Notes under the pieces: generated by a model
Seen by the model: the letters and a program-made list of their open reading frames with translations, nothing else
What the model was told of the DNA's origin: nothing
Databases searched by the model: none
Made by a program: the position numbers and the translations under genes
Part shown: positions 34,444 through 46,749 of the stretch, piece after piece
How positions within the stretch are numbered: the first letter of the stretch is position 1
Layout of the letters: each line of letters begins with the position of its first letter
Assembly (NCBI RefSeq): GCF_022682495.2
Contig: NC_071389.1
Location: 57,620,239 to 57,684,238, forward strand
DNA: 64,000 nt
Direction: 5' to 3'
From: Desmodus rotundus
Taxonomy: Eukaryota > Chordata > Mammalia > Chiroptera > Phyllostomidae

Positions 34444-37400
34444 ATGTTATTGGTTTCCCATACCTAGATCAGAGTCCAATGTGTGTACAACACTTATGCA
34501 TAAAAAAGAGACAGGGAGTGTCTGTAATGCTTGTAATAGCATAAGGATAATGAAATCTAGAACAAAGCAACATATTTCCTCCTTTGTAAGATTAATCTAC
34601 TAATGTGTACAAAACATCCCAGATATCTAAAATGTTATAAAATAAAAAATACAGATTTGAGCACTAATAATGACAAAACAACATGCCTTTTTTTTTTTAC
34701 AGAAGCTGATAGCTAGAATGCTCATTGTTAAGCACTATACACAGATAACATAGAAAAGAAGTGATTTTTCTACCCTTTTGTAAATACCAAAAATACGTCT
34801 CCACTTATAATTATGTTGATGTTACTTTATTTTGCATTTGATATGCTGTGTTCTATTTTATTATAAAACATAACTGCATAAAAAGCACATTGTTTGGAGC
34901 TCATAGTGAGCTCAGCACTTTTTAGATTAGATCAATGCTGAATCCAAATATAGCAAAAGCAACTAAACCTAGGCATTGATTTGACATCAGCCTTTGCTTT
35001 TGATATTTCTTTCTGTGATCTGTCTGCTTCTAAAAATTCTATTCTTTAATCACCATAAAAAGGCGTGTGTTGGGAAGACTTTCAAATGTAGGGAAATTTG
35101 TTTGGCTTTTAGTTGTCATATTGGCAAAATAACTATCAACATTGTCTACATATGTGAATACTATCACCAGTTTTTCTCTCTTGAAAAATTATATAATTTC
35201 AATTGGAGAATTTTTAAGTAGATTCCTTCATTTCAAAGCTCAAATGGGATGAGGATAAATAAAATAAACCATTATTAAAATAAAACTTTGATCAAAATAT
35301 TATTTCATGTTGAGAAAATGGTTTAGGATTGAGTCTACTGTGACTTGACCTTTATCTCCTACATTTATTTAGGAAATAATATTTTAGTAATAAATCCTAA
35401 TACCTAAGAAATTCATAATAATTCAAAATTTTTTCTAAACAATAAATAATGAAGTTACTTATCATTATATACATAGTGTTTTTTAAAATTCCCCCTAGAT
35501 GAAAAACAAACTAAAACATTAAGTGATTAAAATTAAGAATGGCAGAATGATTAAAATTCAACTAATTTTTTATCTTATATATCCCAAGTAAAATGATACT
35601 TAACCTACTCCAACACATCGACTGCCTTAAAAAAATTAGGCAAGAACTATGTTTCCATCTTCAATTGGTAATGTCTGAATAATATTTATTTTTCACCAGT
35701 AGAAACTTGATGACCATGGCCTATTATCATTTGCTTTTCAATGACAAATATAATATCAATATTATTATTTCAAATAATCTTTATAATTATTGAAAGAAAA
35801 ATGTTTATTTCACTCATGCATTTACATAGTATGTTGCTTTATATACAGAGCATTGAACATGAGCATATCTACTTCCTTAAAACCTTTTTAATGAGCCAAG
35901 GGAGATAAAAATTATACAAAAGCTAAATATTTTAATTGTGTTTTACTTCTTAAAGTTTAAAAGGGCTAAATTAGAAGAGTTTTCAGATGAATAGAATATG
36001 AACATTGTACTTTGAGGAAGCTCATATCAATTTATAACTCTACAAACTATTCAAGAAGTTTTCAGTAAATGCTTGGTCCTTCTGGACTCTGTTTTTGATA
36101 ACCAAAAAGGTACATTAATGATACAATTATGTGATAGCTCTGTCAACATGCCAGCTTCATTATCACCAATGCAATGGTCTGGACCACCAGGAAACACTAG
36201 AGGACATTCCTGTTTCCAGCCTTCTTAGTCTTTGGAATTCTCATCAGTTGCTTGCATTTAAGAGAGAAGTACAGATTTTTTGAGTGTATGATAGAGATTA
36301 ATGGGTGGCAGAGTCCAGTCTTTGCTGGAGCACTAACCACCATCTTCCTATTTCATGTCAAGACTAGAACTGTGCATATTATCCTTCAAGATAATTGATT
36401 TTTCAAGGTATTCCTTACAATGAGCAATGTTGTGGGCTCCCTGTTCTTCCTAGGAATTCTCATGGTTATATTACAAGGCTTATTTTGGAAACAATTAACA
36501 GCTGGTTGAGCACTGACACCAACCAGCTAGAACAGATGTCAAACTTTCACTACATTGGTTCTCTAACAGAAGAATATCATACAAGTTTTGAACCTTACTT
36601 CCCTGTGTTAGAAACTGGAAACCATGGGTGGAAAAATATATAATATAAAGGAATCATGAACCATTTGATGTCTGTCCAATAAAAAGCCCAAGAGAATACT
36701 TTCAGTATAGGATAACCACAAAAGCAGCAGAGAATGATTTCCCTTCCAGAAAGAAGTAATCCAAACTTACTGCTTTATATCCTGATTGACTCTATAGGCA
36801 GTATGGAGCATAAATTTTTATAGGCATCACAAGTCCAAAGCATAATACTATCATTTTCCTTTTGCAAAGTAACAACAGGTTTGCCAGTTGGGCCAGATTC
36901 TGTCACCTGGTGACTACCAGTATATACTCAATATAAAGTCCATATCTTTGGGTACATTTATAAAGTGGCAAGACTCTGGCTCTACATTTTCTTTATTTCT
37001 CTTTTTACATTGATACAGCATTTTATTTTGTTTATTTATTGATTTTATTAAAATATAGTTGACACACAACATTATATTAGTTTCAGGTGGACAACATAGT
37101 GCTCCAACGTTTGCATACCTTACAAGGTGATCACAAGTCTAGTAACCATCTGTCATCGTAAAAGTTATTAGGATGTTATTGACTGTATTACCTATGCTGT
37201 CTGTTATATCCCCTTGACTTATTTATATTATAAATGGGAGTTTGTATCTCTCTATCCCCTTTATCTTTTTCACCCTTCTCCCTTCCATCCTCTCCTCTGG
37301 CAATAACCAGTGTGTCCTCTGTCTCTGTGTCTGTTTTTGTTTTTTCTTTTGTTTTGATTTTAAGATTCTAGATATGTCAAATAATGCCGTTTTGTCTTTC

Positions 37401-38400
37401 CTATTGTCTGACATTTCAATGAGAATAATGTCATCTTAAGTCTGTCCCAGTTGTTGTAAATAGCAAAATTTCATTTTTATTGGATAAGTAATATTCCATT
37501 GTACGTATACACTACATCTTCTTTATCCATTCATCGAATGGTCGACACCTAGGTGGCTTCCATATCTTGGCTATTGTAAATAATGTTACAATAAACATAA
37601 GGGTTTATCCATCTTTTCAGATTTGTGTTTTAATTTTCTTCCAATAAATGCCCAGGAGTAGAATTGCTGGGTTGTTTAGCAATTCTATTTTTAATCTTTT
37701 TGAGGAAGGGCCATAGGCTGCACTAATTTACAATCCTACCAACAATGTACAAGATTCCCTTTCCTCCACATCCTCGCCAAAACATTTTATTTTTATTTTT
37801 TTTTATTTTCATTTTTTTGGTAATAGCCATTCTGACAAATATGAGAAGATATCTCATAATGGCTTTGATTCTACTTTCCTGATTATTAGTGACGTTGAGC
37901 ATCTTTTCATGAGTCTGTTGGCCATCCATACGTCATCTCTGAAGATGTGGCTATCAGATCCTCTGCCCATCCTTTAATCAGATTGTTTGTTTTTAATGCA
38001 GAGTTGTACGAGCTATTTATATATTTTGAATACTATACCCTTGTCAGATATGCTGACGCAGATATCTTCTACCATCCACTAGGTTGCCCTTTAATTTTGT
38101 TGATTGATTAACTCACTGTGCAAAAGCTTTTTAGTTTAATGTAGTCCATTTGTTTTTGTTTGTTGGTTGGCTGTACTTTTATTGCCTTTACTCAAGGAAA
38201 TATATACAAAATAAGCATTGCCAAGCCAATGCCAAAGAAGTTACTACCTACATTTTCTTCTAGTTTTTGTACGTCTTCATGGAAGTCTTTAATTTATTTT
38301 GAGTTTATTTTTGTATATGGTGTAAGAAAATGGGCCAGCTTTATTTTATTTTTTGTATGTGTCCAATTTTCCCATTACTATTTATTGAAGAGACTGTCTT

Positions 38401-38413
38401 CCCCCCCCCCCCC
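38401..38413. repeat. Poly-C run (13 nt)
   Basis: Thirteen C within the old L1 ORF2, where L1 normally has CCTTTCCCC. It is a secondary expansion and error-prone in sequencing. Confidence 0.9.
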
Positions 38414-38440
38414 GCACAGTGTGTACTCCTGCCTCAATTA

Positions 38441-38498
38441 TCATAGACTAATTAACCAAATAGACATAGTCATAGACTAATTAACCACATAAGCATGG
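38441..38498. repeat. 29-bp tandem duplication within the old L1
   Basis: TCATAGACTAATTAACCA occurs at 38441 and again at 38470, with similar following bases (AATAGACATAG against CATAAGCATGG). The duplication lies within ORF2 and is absent from the usual L1 layout. Confidence 0.85.
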
Positions 38499-39120
38499 GT
38501 TAATGTCTGGCTTTCTACTCTGTTCCATTAACCTATATGTCTATTTTTGTGCCAGTACCATATTGTTTTGAATATTATAGTTTTGTAAATTAATTTGAAG
38601 TCAGAGAGCATGGTACATTTCAGTTTGTTCATCTTTTTCAAGATTGCTTTGCCTATTGGGAGACCTTTTTGGTTCCATATAAATTTTAGGATTATTTGTT
38701 CTGTGAAAAATGCCACTGGTATTTTGATAGGGATTGCATTGAATGTGTACACTTCTGGGTAGTATGATCACTTTAACAATATTAATTTTTCCAATTTATG
38801 AGAACTGTATACCCTTTCATTTATTTGTATCATCTTTAATTTTTCACCAATGTTTTATTGTTTTCAGGGTATAGGTCTTTTACCTCCTTGGTCAAATTTA
38901 TTCCTAGGTATTTTATTATTTCTGATGCAATAGTAAATGGAACTGTTTTCTTAAATTTTCTTTTTGATAGTTTGTTTTTAGTGTAAAAAAATGCCATAAA
39001 TTTCTGTATATTAATTTTATATCCTGCAGCTTTACCAAAATTATTTATCATTTCTAATACTTTTGGAGGTTTTAGGGAATTTTATATAACATGATGCCAT
39101 CTAAAAATTATGAGTTTTAT

Positions 39121-39699
39121 ATTTTTACTTTATTTTTTATTTTTAATTTATTTATTTTTTCACTTTTTTATTGTTCAAGTACAGTTTCTCCATTTTTGTG
39201 CCACCACTCCCCCGACCCCAGACATCCCCACTTCCCACACTCAATCCTACCCCCTTTTTGGTTTTGTCCATGTGTCCTTTATACATGTTCCTGAGAACCT
39301 TTCTCCCTTTTGCCCCTATTATCCCCTCCCACTTTCCCTCTGGTTACTGTCAGCTTATTCTTAATTTCGATGTTTCTGGTTATATTTTGCCTGCTTATTT
39401 GTTTTTTTGATTAGGTTCCACTTATAGGTGAGATCATATGGCATGTGTCTTTCACCTCCTGGCTTGTTTCACTTAGTGTAATGCTCTCCAGTTCCATCCA
39501 TGCTGTTGCATAGGGTATAAGCTCCTTCTTTCTCTCTGCTGCATAGAATTTCATTGTGTAAATGTATCATAGCTTTTGGATCCACTCATTTGCTGATGGG
39601 CACTTAGGTTGTTTCCAGCACTTGGCTATTATAAATTGTGCTGCTATGAACATTGGGGTGCATAAGTTCTTTTGAATTGGTTTTTCAGGATTCTTAGGG
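39121..39699 (-). mobile_element. Younger LINE-1 3' fragment nested in the old L1
   Basis: In reverse: T-rich tail (TTTATTTTTTATTTTTAATT), TTGTTCAAGTACAGTTTCTCC, a pyrimidine-rich 3' UTR, GTTTTGTCCATGTGTCC, TTATTTCGATG-like ORF2 end sequence, then CTTAGTGTAATGCTCTCC, TTGCATAGGGTATAAGC and CACTTAGGTTGTTTCC. Flanks CTAAAAATTATG.AGTTTTAT and TTTTTAAATTGTGACAGTTTTAC are probably its target duplication. The old L1 resumes directly after. The three plus-strand frames of 67-84 codons are antisense to the 3' UTR. Confidence 0.85.
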
Positions 39700-40401
39700 T
39701 TTTTAAATTGTGACAGTTTTACTTCTTTCTTTCCAATTTGCATACCTTATTTTTTTTCCTTCTCTGTTTGCTATGACTAAGACTTCCAATACCGTGTTGA
39801 ATAAAAGTGATGACAAATGGCATCCTTACCACGTTCCTAATGTTAGGAGAAAGCTTTTAGCTTTTCACCATTGAATACAATGTTAACTGTGGATTTGTCA
39901 TATATGAACTTTCTTTAGTTGAGGTATGTTCCTTCTAAAACCACTTTGTTGAGTTTTTATCATAAAGAGATATTGGAGTTAGTCAAATGCTTTTGCTTCA
40001 TCATTTGAAATGATCATATAATTTTGATTTTTGTTAATATAAGGCATTACATTAATTGATTTGCAGATATTGGATCATTCTTGCATGTCTGGACTAATCC
40101 CACTTCGTCATGGTGTTTGATACTTTCAATGCATTGTTGACTTTGTTTTGTTTATATTTTGTTGAGAACTTTTGAATCTAGGTTCATCAAGGATATCAGT
40201 CTGTAATTTTCTTATTTTCATGTATATCTGGTTTGGATATCAGGGTAATGCTGGCCTTGTAGAATGAGTTTGGAAACATTCCTTCCTCTTCAATTATTTG
40301 GTATAATATGATAAGGATAGGTATTAACTCTCTTTTAAATGTTGGTAGAATTCACTGTGAAGCCATCTGATCCTGAATTTTTATTTTGGGGGAGATTTTT
40401 A

Positions 40402-40692
40402 TTTCATTTTATTTATTTATTTATTTATATTGTTGTTCAAGTACAGTTGTCTCCATTTCTCCCCCACTATGCCCCCCTGACGCACCCATTCCCCCTCCCA
40501 CCCTTGAAGCCATCCTCTTTGGCTTTGCCCATGTGTCCTTTATACATGTTGCTTGATGGTCCTTCCCTGTTTTCCCCCATTACCCCTCTCCCCGCTTCTC
40601 TCTGGTCACTGTCAATTTATTCTTTATTTCAATGTCTCTGGTTATATTTTGCTTGCTTGTTTGTTTTGTTGATTAGGTTCCACTTATAAGTG
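40402..40692 (-). mobile_element. Second younger LINE-1 3' end nested in the old L1
   Basis: Reverse orientation: (TTTA)n tail, TGTTGTTCAAGTACAGTTGTC, pyrimidine block, TTTGGCTTTGCCCATGTGTCC, CTCTGGTCACTGTCAATTT, GATTAGGTTCCACTTATAAG. It is about 290 bp, almost only 3' UTR. It is the same subfamily type as the L1 at 39121-39699. Confidence 0.85.
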
Positions 40693-40943
40693 AGAGTATT
40701 TGATTACTGATTCACTTTTGGTACTGATAATCATCTGTTCATGTTTTCTCTTTCTTCCTGAATTAGTCTTAGAAGATTGTCTATTTCTAATAACTTACTC
40801 ATTTTTCCCAGGTTGTCCAATTTTTTGGCATGTAATTATCCACAGTATTCTTATATGATCCTTTGTATTTCTGTCATGTCAGTTAATAACATGTACTCTT
40901 TCATTTCTGGTTTTATTTATTTGGGCCCTATTTATTTTTTCTT

Positions 40944-41149
40944 TTCTTTTTTTTAAGAGTTTATTATTTATTTTTAGAGAAAGGGAGGGAGAAAGAGAGG
41001 TAGAGACACAACAATGTGTGGTTGCCTCTCGCTATTCCCAACTGAGGATCTGATCTGCAACCCAGGCATGTGCCCTGACTGGAAATTAAACTGGTGACCC
41101 TTTAATTTGCAGGCCAGCAGTCAATGCACTGAGCCACACCAACCAGGGC
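40944..41149 (-). mobile_element. Ves SINE nested in the old L1
   Basis: Reverse orientation: tail TTTTTTAAGAGTTTATTATTT, GA-rich block, ATGTGTGGTTGCCTCTCGC, then head CACTGAGCCACACCAACC and AGGGC. The flanks CTATTTATTTTTTCTT (40928-40943) and CTATTTTTTTCTT (41150-41162) form a likely target duplication. L1 ORF2 continues on both sides. Confidence 0.92.
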
Positions 41150-41672
41150 TATTTTTTTCTTAATGAGTTCATTAATTTTGTTTACTTTTTTAAAGAAACA
41201 GCTTTTAATTTTATTGATATTTTCTATTGTTGTGTAGTCTCTATTTCATTTATGTCTGCTCTGATCTTTATTATTCCCTTCCATTTACTAACTTTAGACT
41301 TTGATTATTTTTTCTTCTTCTTCTTCTAGTTCTATTTAGAGCAAGTTACATTGTTTGTTTGTTGTTTTTTCTTTTTTTTTTAAGGCATGCTTGTATTGTT
41401 ATAACCTTCTTTCTGAAACTGCTTTTGCTGTGTGCCATAAATTTTGGATCCTTGTGTTTCCATTTCCATTTGCCTCACCGTTTGTTATTTTATTTATTTT
41501 TTGAATTCTTTGTTAGCTCATTGTTTAGTATCATATTATTTAGCCTCCAAGTATTTCTGCTTTTCTAGTTGTCTTCTCATAATTGATTTCTAGCTTCAAA
41601 CAATTGTCATAAGATACTTGATATGATTTCAATCTACTTAAATCTATTGAGTCTTGTTTTGTGGACATAATG

Positions 41673-42622
41673 GCTCACATTTATGACCCTCTGGAAACAT
41701 AAAAGATTAATTCAGAATGCAAATTAACAAGTTTGGAAGAAGTTTAGGTCTGAATCTCTGATACCACTTTTACTATCAGTTATTTTAAGAGCACTCATAT
41801 TAATATGAAACAACACTATCCCAAGACCAGTATCATCCTTATTATTTCACTCTTAAAAGGATTGAGACCTCCTGGAAAGAGGAAATTTACCTATCTGCTC
41901 TGACTATGTTTTCTGTTCTTTGAAAATAATACTTTAGATGCCTGGACTGTCGATCTTGCATTTCTCACAATCATTGCATTAACTTAATAAAAAAAGAATA
42001 ATTATATTACTGTTATTTTCATCATTTCCAGATATTATTTTTGAATATTGATGCTACAGCAGTCAAAATAACTGTGAGATATTTCCCTTGATACCTTACA
42101 AATCATTTGAAACTAATTTAACCCTGTGTTTTCAGACAGACCCAATGATATAATGTCCATTTCTGGTCATGCCTTAAATAGTTTTGACTCCATACTTGGA
42201 AAATAATCTTCAGAAGCAGAGAATTCTTAATATACTATAATTAACTTAGAAGGTTAAGTGACCTTTGACAAGAATGTGAACTTGTGAATTGGGCAATTCA
42301 TGTAGCTCATGGAACAGTTAATCCACAGCAAGAAGTAACTTCTAGTGCGCTTCCTAGCTAGCATAGCTATACGTGGAGTATGTGAAACTTAGAATGCCCA
42401 GTACTTCATATTACAAGAACAACAACAAATGTATGTGTTGAGTTCCTTAAGGAGATCTTAGTGGATCAAAACCAGAAAAACGAAAGTGTGTACCAAAAGC
42501 TAAATGAGCAACAGAATAGCTCAACATTTTCTTAGAGTAATATACCTTTTAAGTTTGTACATAAAACATTAGAAATTTAAAACTAAAAGAGAAATAATTT
42601 CTTTCCCACCAAGTTTTCACTT
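41673..42622. other. Single-copy DNA, nothing recognised
   Basis: About 950 bp of AT-rich sequence between the old L1 and a Ves SINE. No recognised feature. Confidence 0.5.
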
Positions 42623-42637
42623 GAAATTTCAGGTAAT
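42623..42637. repeat. 15-bp target duplication of the Ves SINE
   Basis: GAAATTTCAGGTAAT occurs here and exactly again at 42871-42885. Confidence 0.95.
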
Positions 42638-42870
42638 TTGCCCTAGCTGCCATGGCTTAGTGGATTGAACGCTGGACTGCAAAGTAAATGGTCACCGTTT
42701 CAATTCCCAGTCAGGCCACAAACCTGTGTTGCAGGCCAGGTCCCCAGTAGGAGGCATGTAAGAGGCAAGCACACAATGAGGTTTCTCTACCTCTCTTTCT
42801 CCCTCCCTTCCCCTCTCCCTAAAAATAAATAAATAAAATCTTTAAAAAAGAAAGACTTTATTTAAAAAAA
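42638..42870 (+). mobile_element. Ves SINE with perfect 15-bp target duplication
   Basis: Head GCCCTAGCTGCCATGGCTTAG, TGGATTGAACGCTGGACTGC, B-box-like GTTTCAATTCCC, then AGGCCAGGTCCCCAGTAGG, TTTCTCTACCTCTC, CCCTCCCTTCCCCTC, (AAAT)n and an A-rich tail. Exact duplications flank it. It is about 230 bp, with the canonical short Ves structure. Confidence 0.95.
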
Positions 42871-42885
42871 GAAATTTCAGGTAAT

Positions 42886-43914
42886 CACATGTTCAAACAG
42901 TACTGAAATACAAGTTGGGTTTTAAGGATATAGTTTGATTTGACATTGTGGATAGAGATTTAGCACCTAAAGAAATAAGATTTTTTTTTTCATTGAAGAG
43001 CTTCCTGTCAAGTGTAGGACTCAACATCAGTAGTAGCAAGGCTAAGAAGTAAATCCTATGAAATTGTTATACTAAGGAAATTAGGGGAACCACATCCTCC
43101 CCTTTTTCCCTATCCTGATTGAATCACCATGGAGACATCATTCTTATTTGATTTTGTTTTAATTTGAATCTTTGAACTGTAAATTATGTTCTAGTGGGGA
43201 ACTGAAATAGAACTTTCACAACTCAAGTACAAAACATATACTTGGCCACGGACTGAAACGTTATTTTTGCCTGAAATTCCTGATAATATAATTTACAAAG
43301 GCAAAAATAAAAAAGCCTGGAAAATCAAAGAGGGTGTCATGTTTAACTGAGTCCAAGGTTTAGCAAAAGCAACCATCATGAAAAGCAAAATAAATAAAAA
43401 GACCAAATAGTCAGTCTCTAAATTTGTTTTATGCTCAATATGCATTAAACAATAATACCACGGGATAAATACGATTATTCTCCCTATATAATTACTGAGG
43501 GAAAGGAGAAATGAAGGCATCTGCTCAATGTCAAAAAGCTAAAAAAGCTAGAAAGAGCTTCTCCAACCATGATACTAATCACCACCCACTGTAGACTAAC
43601 AACCTAAGAAGAATGGAACCAGAGTGTTACTGTGAGAGGAGAAAATTATGATAGCATGATTGAATCAAATTCTATGGGGGCCAAAATGGACATTCATATC
43701 CGAAACCAAGGGAAAGAATAAGACAAAGATGTTGTTTAAAAAATTATTCTGCGTTTCCCTTCAAGAGAGACACACAAGCATATCACACCAATTAACTGTC
43801 GTCCAGCACCAGGTGTTTGATCCACTAAGCCTGAGGGACCAAGTGGCAGAGAATCAGAAGAATTACTATGACTTTTCTCTTGATTTCTGACCTACAATCT
43901 CTTTAACAGACTCT
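42886..43914. other. Single-copy DNA, nothing recognised
   Basis: About 1 kb. Short frames of about 75 codons on each strand have no recognisable features. Confidence 0.5.
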
Positions 43915-44045
43915 AGCTAAGTGTTCAAGTATAGTCTTGTAGCATCACTCAGGAACCTGTCAGAAATGCAAATTCTCAATTCCCACTCAGATGGAATCAG
44001 AATCCTTGGTGTATGGGTCCTTGATTTCATTTTAACAAGATCTTC
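43915..44045 (+). repeat. hAT-Charlie (MER5/MER20-like) fragment, left part
   Basis: AGCATCACTCAGGAACCTGTC, AGAAATGCAAATTCTC, ATGGAATCAGAATCCTTGG and TTTTAACAAGATCTTC follow the order of this old mammalian hAT MITE. The element is split here by the L1 that follows and resumes at 45871. Confidence 0.65.
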
Positions 44046-45869
44046 CCATTTACTCTAGCAATAAGAAGAATGAAGTACCTAGGAATAAATTTAACCAAAA
44101 TGGTAAAATACATGTACTTGGAAAACTATAGGTCACTGAAGGAAGAAATTGAGGAATATACAAATAAATGGAAACATATATTGTATTAATGGATGGGAAG
44201 CGTTATCATTAAAATGTCCACACTACCCAAAGCAATCTTTAGATTCAATGCAATCCCTATTAAAATACCAATGACATATTTTACAGATACAGAGCAAACA
44301 TTTCAAAAATTTATATGGAATCCAAAAAGATCCTGAATAGTCTCAACAATCTCGAGAAAGAAGTACAAAGTTGGAGGGATCACAGTGCCAGATATCAAAA
44401 TACACTACAAAGCTGCTGTAATCAAAACAGTCTGGTACTGGCATGAGAACAGACACATAAATCAATGGAATAGGATAGAAAGCCCAAAAATAAACCCACA
44501 TTTCCATTCTCAATTAATATTTGACACAGGGGGCATGAGCATAGAATGGAGTGAAAATAGCCTTTTCAGTAAATGGTATTGGAAGAACTGGACTGGCACA
44601 TGCAAAAAAAAAAAAAAAGAAAAGAAAAGAAACTAGACTACCAACTTACATCATACACCAGAATAAACTCAAAATGGATAAAAGACTGAAATATAAGATG
44701 TGACATCATAAAAGGCCAAGAGGAAAATATAAGCAGTAAAATTTCAGATATCCCATGTAGCAATATTTTTACCAATACATCTCTTAGGTCAAGATAAATA
44801 AAGGAAAAGTAAACAAATGGGACCTCATCAAAATAAAAAACTTCTGCATGGCTAAAGAAACCAACATCAAAAGGAAAAGAGAACCAACTATATGGGAGAA
44901 CATATTTGCAAATCATGTATCAGACAAGGGTTTAATCTCCCAAGTATATAAAGAACTCATATGACTCAATGCTAAGAAGACAAACAAGCCAATTAAAAAT
45001 GGGAGAAGGACCTGAATAGACACTTCTCCAAGGAGGGTATAGAGATGGCCCACAGACAGGAAAAAATGCTCAACATCACTAGCCATCAGAGAGATGCAAA
45101 TTAAAACCATAATGAAATATCACCTCACACTTGTCGGAATGATGGTCATTAATAAACCAACAAACAACAAATGCTGGCAAGTTTGTGGAGAAAAGGGAAC
45201 CCTAGTGTACTATTGGTGGGAATGTAGACTGGTGCAGACACTGTGAAAAAACAGTATGGAATTTCCTCAAAAAATTAAAAATGGAACTGCCTTTGGAGCC
45301 AGTGATTCCACTGCTGGAAATATACCCTAAGAATCCTGAACCACCAGTTCCTAAGAACTTATGCACCCCTGTGTTCATAGCAGTGCCATTTACAATAGCC
45401 CAGTGCTGGAAACAGTCCAGGTGCCCATCAGTTAGTGAGCAGGCCAAAAACTGTGTTATATTTACACAATGGAATATTAGACAGCAGAACAAAAGAAGAA
45501 TTGCCTACCTTTTGTGACAGCATGGATGGAACCGGAGAATATTATGCTAAGTGAAATAAGCCAGTTGGTGAAAGATAAATACCATATGATCTCATCTACT
45601 TCTACGAGAAATCTAACAAAAAAAATAAATTATCAGGCAAAATAGGACCAGAGACATGGAAACATAGAACAGACTGACAGCAGTGAGAAGTGAGGGAGGA
45701 AGGGGAAAATGATGGAAAGAAGGGGAAGGATGTAGTCAAAAAAATGTATGAATGACCCATGGACATGGAACATGGTGTGGGGATTATCTGTGAAAGCGAG
45801 GGTTAGGCTGGGTGGAAAAGGGCAAAGGGGGATAAATTGGGACAACTATAACACAATAACAATTACAAA
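44046..45869 (+). mobile_element. 5'-truncated LINE-1 (ORF2 C-terminal half plus 3' UTR)
   Basis: It starts inside ORF2 (AGAATGAAGTACCTAGG, GGAATAAATTTAACC) and continues in order through the ORF2 C-terminal region to a bat-type 3' UTR that ends ATTGGGACAACTATAAC with an AAC-rich tail. The frame at 44385-44636 reads [20 protein letters not shown] and HINQWNRIE. The frame at 45281-45517 reads IPLLEIYPKNPE, TIAQCWKQSRCPSV, FTQWNI. Both are typical of ORF2, though the frame is broken several times. An A-rich stretch at 44604-44632 replaces part of ORF2. It inserted into the hAT fragment, with likely target duplication AACAAGATCTTC / AAACAGTTCTTC. Confidence 0.9.
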
Positions 45870-45870
45870 A

Positions 45871-45900
45871 ACAGTTCTTCAGATGACTCTCATGGTTAAA
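45871..45900 (+). repeat. hAT-Charlie fragment, right part after the L1
   Basis: CTTCAGATGACTCTCATGG corresponds to the CCTCCAGGTGATTCTGATG block that normally follows AACAAG in this hAT family. It resumes exactly where the L1 tail ends. Confidence 0.55.
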
Positions 45901-46749
45901 TTTGCAAAGGTTGACTCTTAAATGATAGAATGTCCTAAGAATTTATTGCACCATTTAGAAAAGCCCTTGCTTTCCACAATTAATCACCAGTCCTCTATTT
46001 CCTGGGTTTTTCTAACTTTTTCTTGGATAAGTTATTCCAACTCTATTATTCATCTGGCTATCTCATTATATATATAAATATGTATATCCATAGTTTTTCA
46101 TATTTTCAGTAGCATAACACCTCTTTCTAATAGTCTGGTGCTTTTATGCAATAATATCCTCAGTTGAATTAGTTCAGATTTGGGTGAGAGTAACACTAAA
46201 GCACCCAAAACCATTCTTCATAACTCCTATTTTCTTCCCAGCAAACACAAGTGCATGGGCATGCGCTAGCACCGGAGAGAAAGACTAGCAAGACTTGTAA
46301 TTATTTAAATTCCTGTGTGGAACCAACACAGAATATGACATTATGCACGTGTATAAACACATAAACCAAGAGGAAAATGAATATTAGTAAGAAGAAGGAG
46401 TATCAGTAATTGCTCAAATTTCTGTATGCTTCTTTTAGGACTGAGGAACCCAGATGGCCTAATCAAACTAAACCAGAAAACAAAAGCCATATGGCAATCT
46501 GGATGGACAAATCACATTTACCCATACTCATTCATTTATTTAAAAAAGTTCTATCAAGTTGCACCAAGCCCCAGGATTATTTACAAAGCAGAGAAGTCAA
46601 TAGAAACAAGTGTTATCCTTGTAGATTTTAGAGTCTGGACATTGAAGCGGAGGTTTTACAACAACAAAGTAAAGCAAACACCTTCCCGCCCTCCCCCCAC
46701 AAAGTCACACAGGAGAGGCATTATAATGTCAAATAGGGACTATGACAGT
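45901..46749. other. Single-copy DNA, nothing recognised
   Basis: About 850 bp. Two overlapping plus-strand frames of 73 and 111 codons (46410-46761) have no recognisable domain. Confidence 0.5.

Larger units (their letters stand above)
31231..37003. other. Repeat-poor, mainly single-copy region
   Basis: About 5.8 kb with no SINE, LINE, LTR or transposon recognised. It contains a 118-bp inverted duplication (31423-31540 and 32576-32693), an AT/GATA microsatellite and a 33-bp palindrome at 34411-34443, each listed separately. The stretch 36100-36960 has more balanced composition and one 82-codon plus frame, but no family was recognised. Confidence 0.5.
37004..41672 (-). mobile_element. Old LINE-1 (ORF2 plus 3' UTR), interrupted by younger insertions
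   Basis: The plus strand reads as an L1 in reverse. The 3' UTR comes first (ATAGTTGACACACAACATT, TTTCAGGTGGACAACATAG, AGTAACCATCTGTCATCG). ORF2 follows from about 37300 through the C-terminal region, the reverse transcriptase and part of the upstream domain, to about 41672, where homology stops (5' truncation). Minus-strand frames at 38528-38752 and 38836-39051 read like ORF2. They contain [61 protein letters not shown]. Many stops and frameshifts show that it is dead. Three later insertions lie within it: L1 at 39121-39699, L1 at 40402-40692, Ves at 40944-41149. The 3' UTR type is old (L1M-like). Confidence 0.9.
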
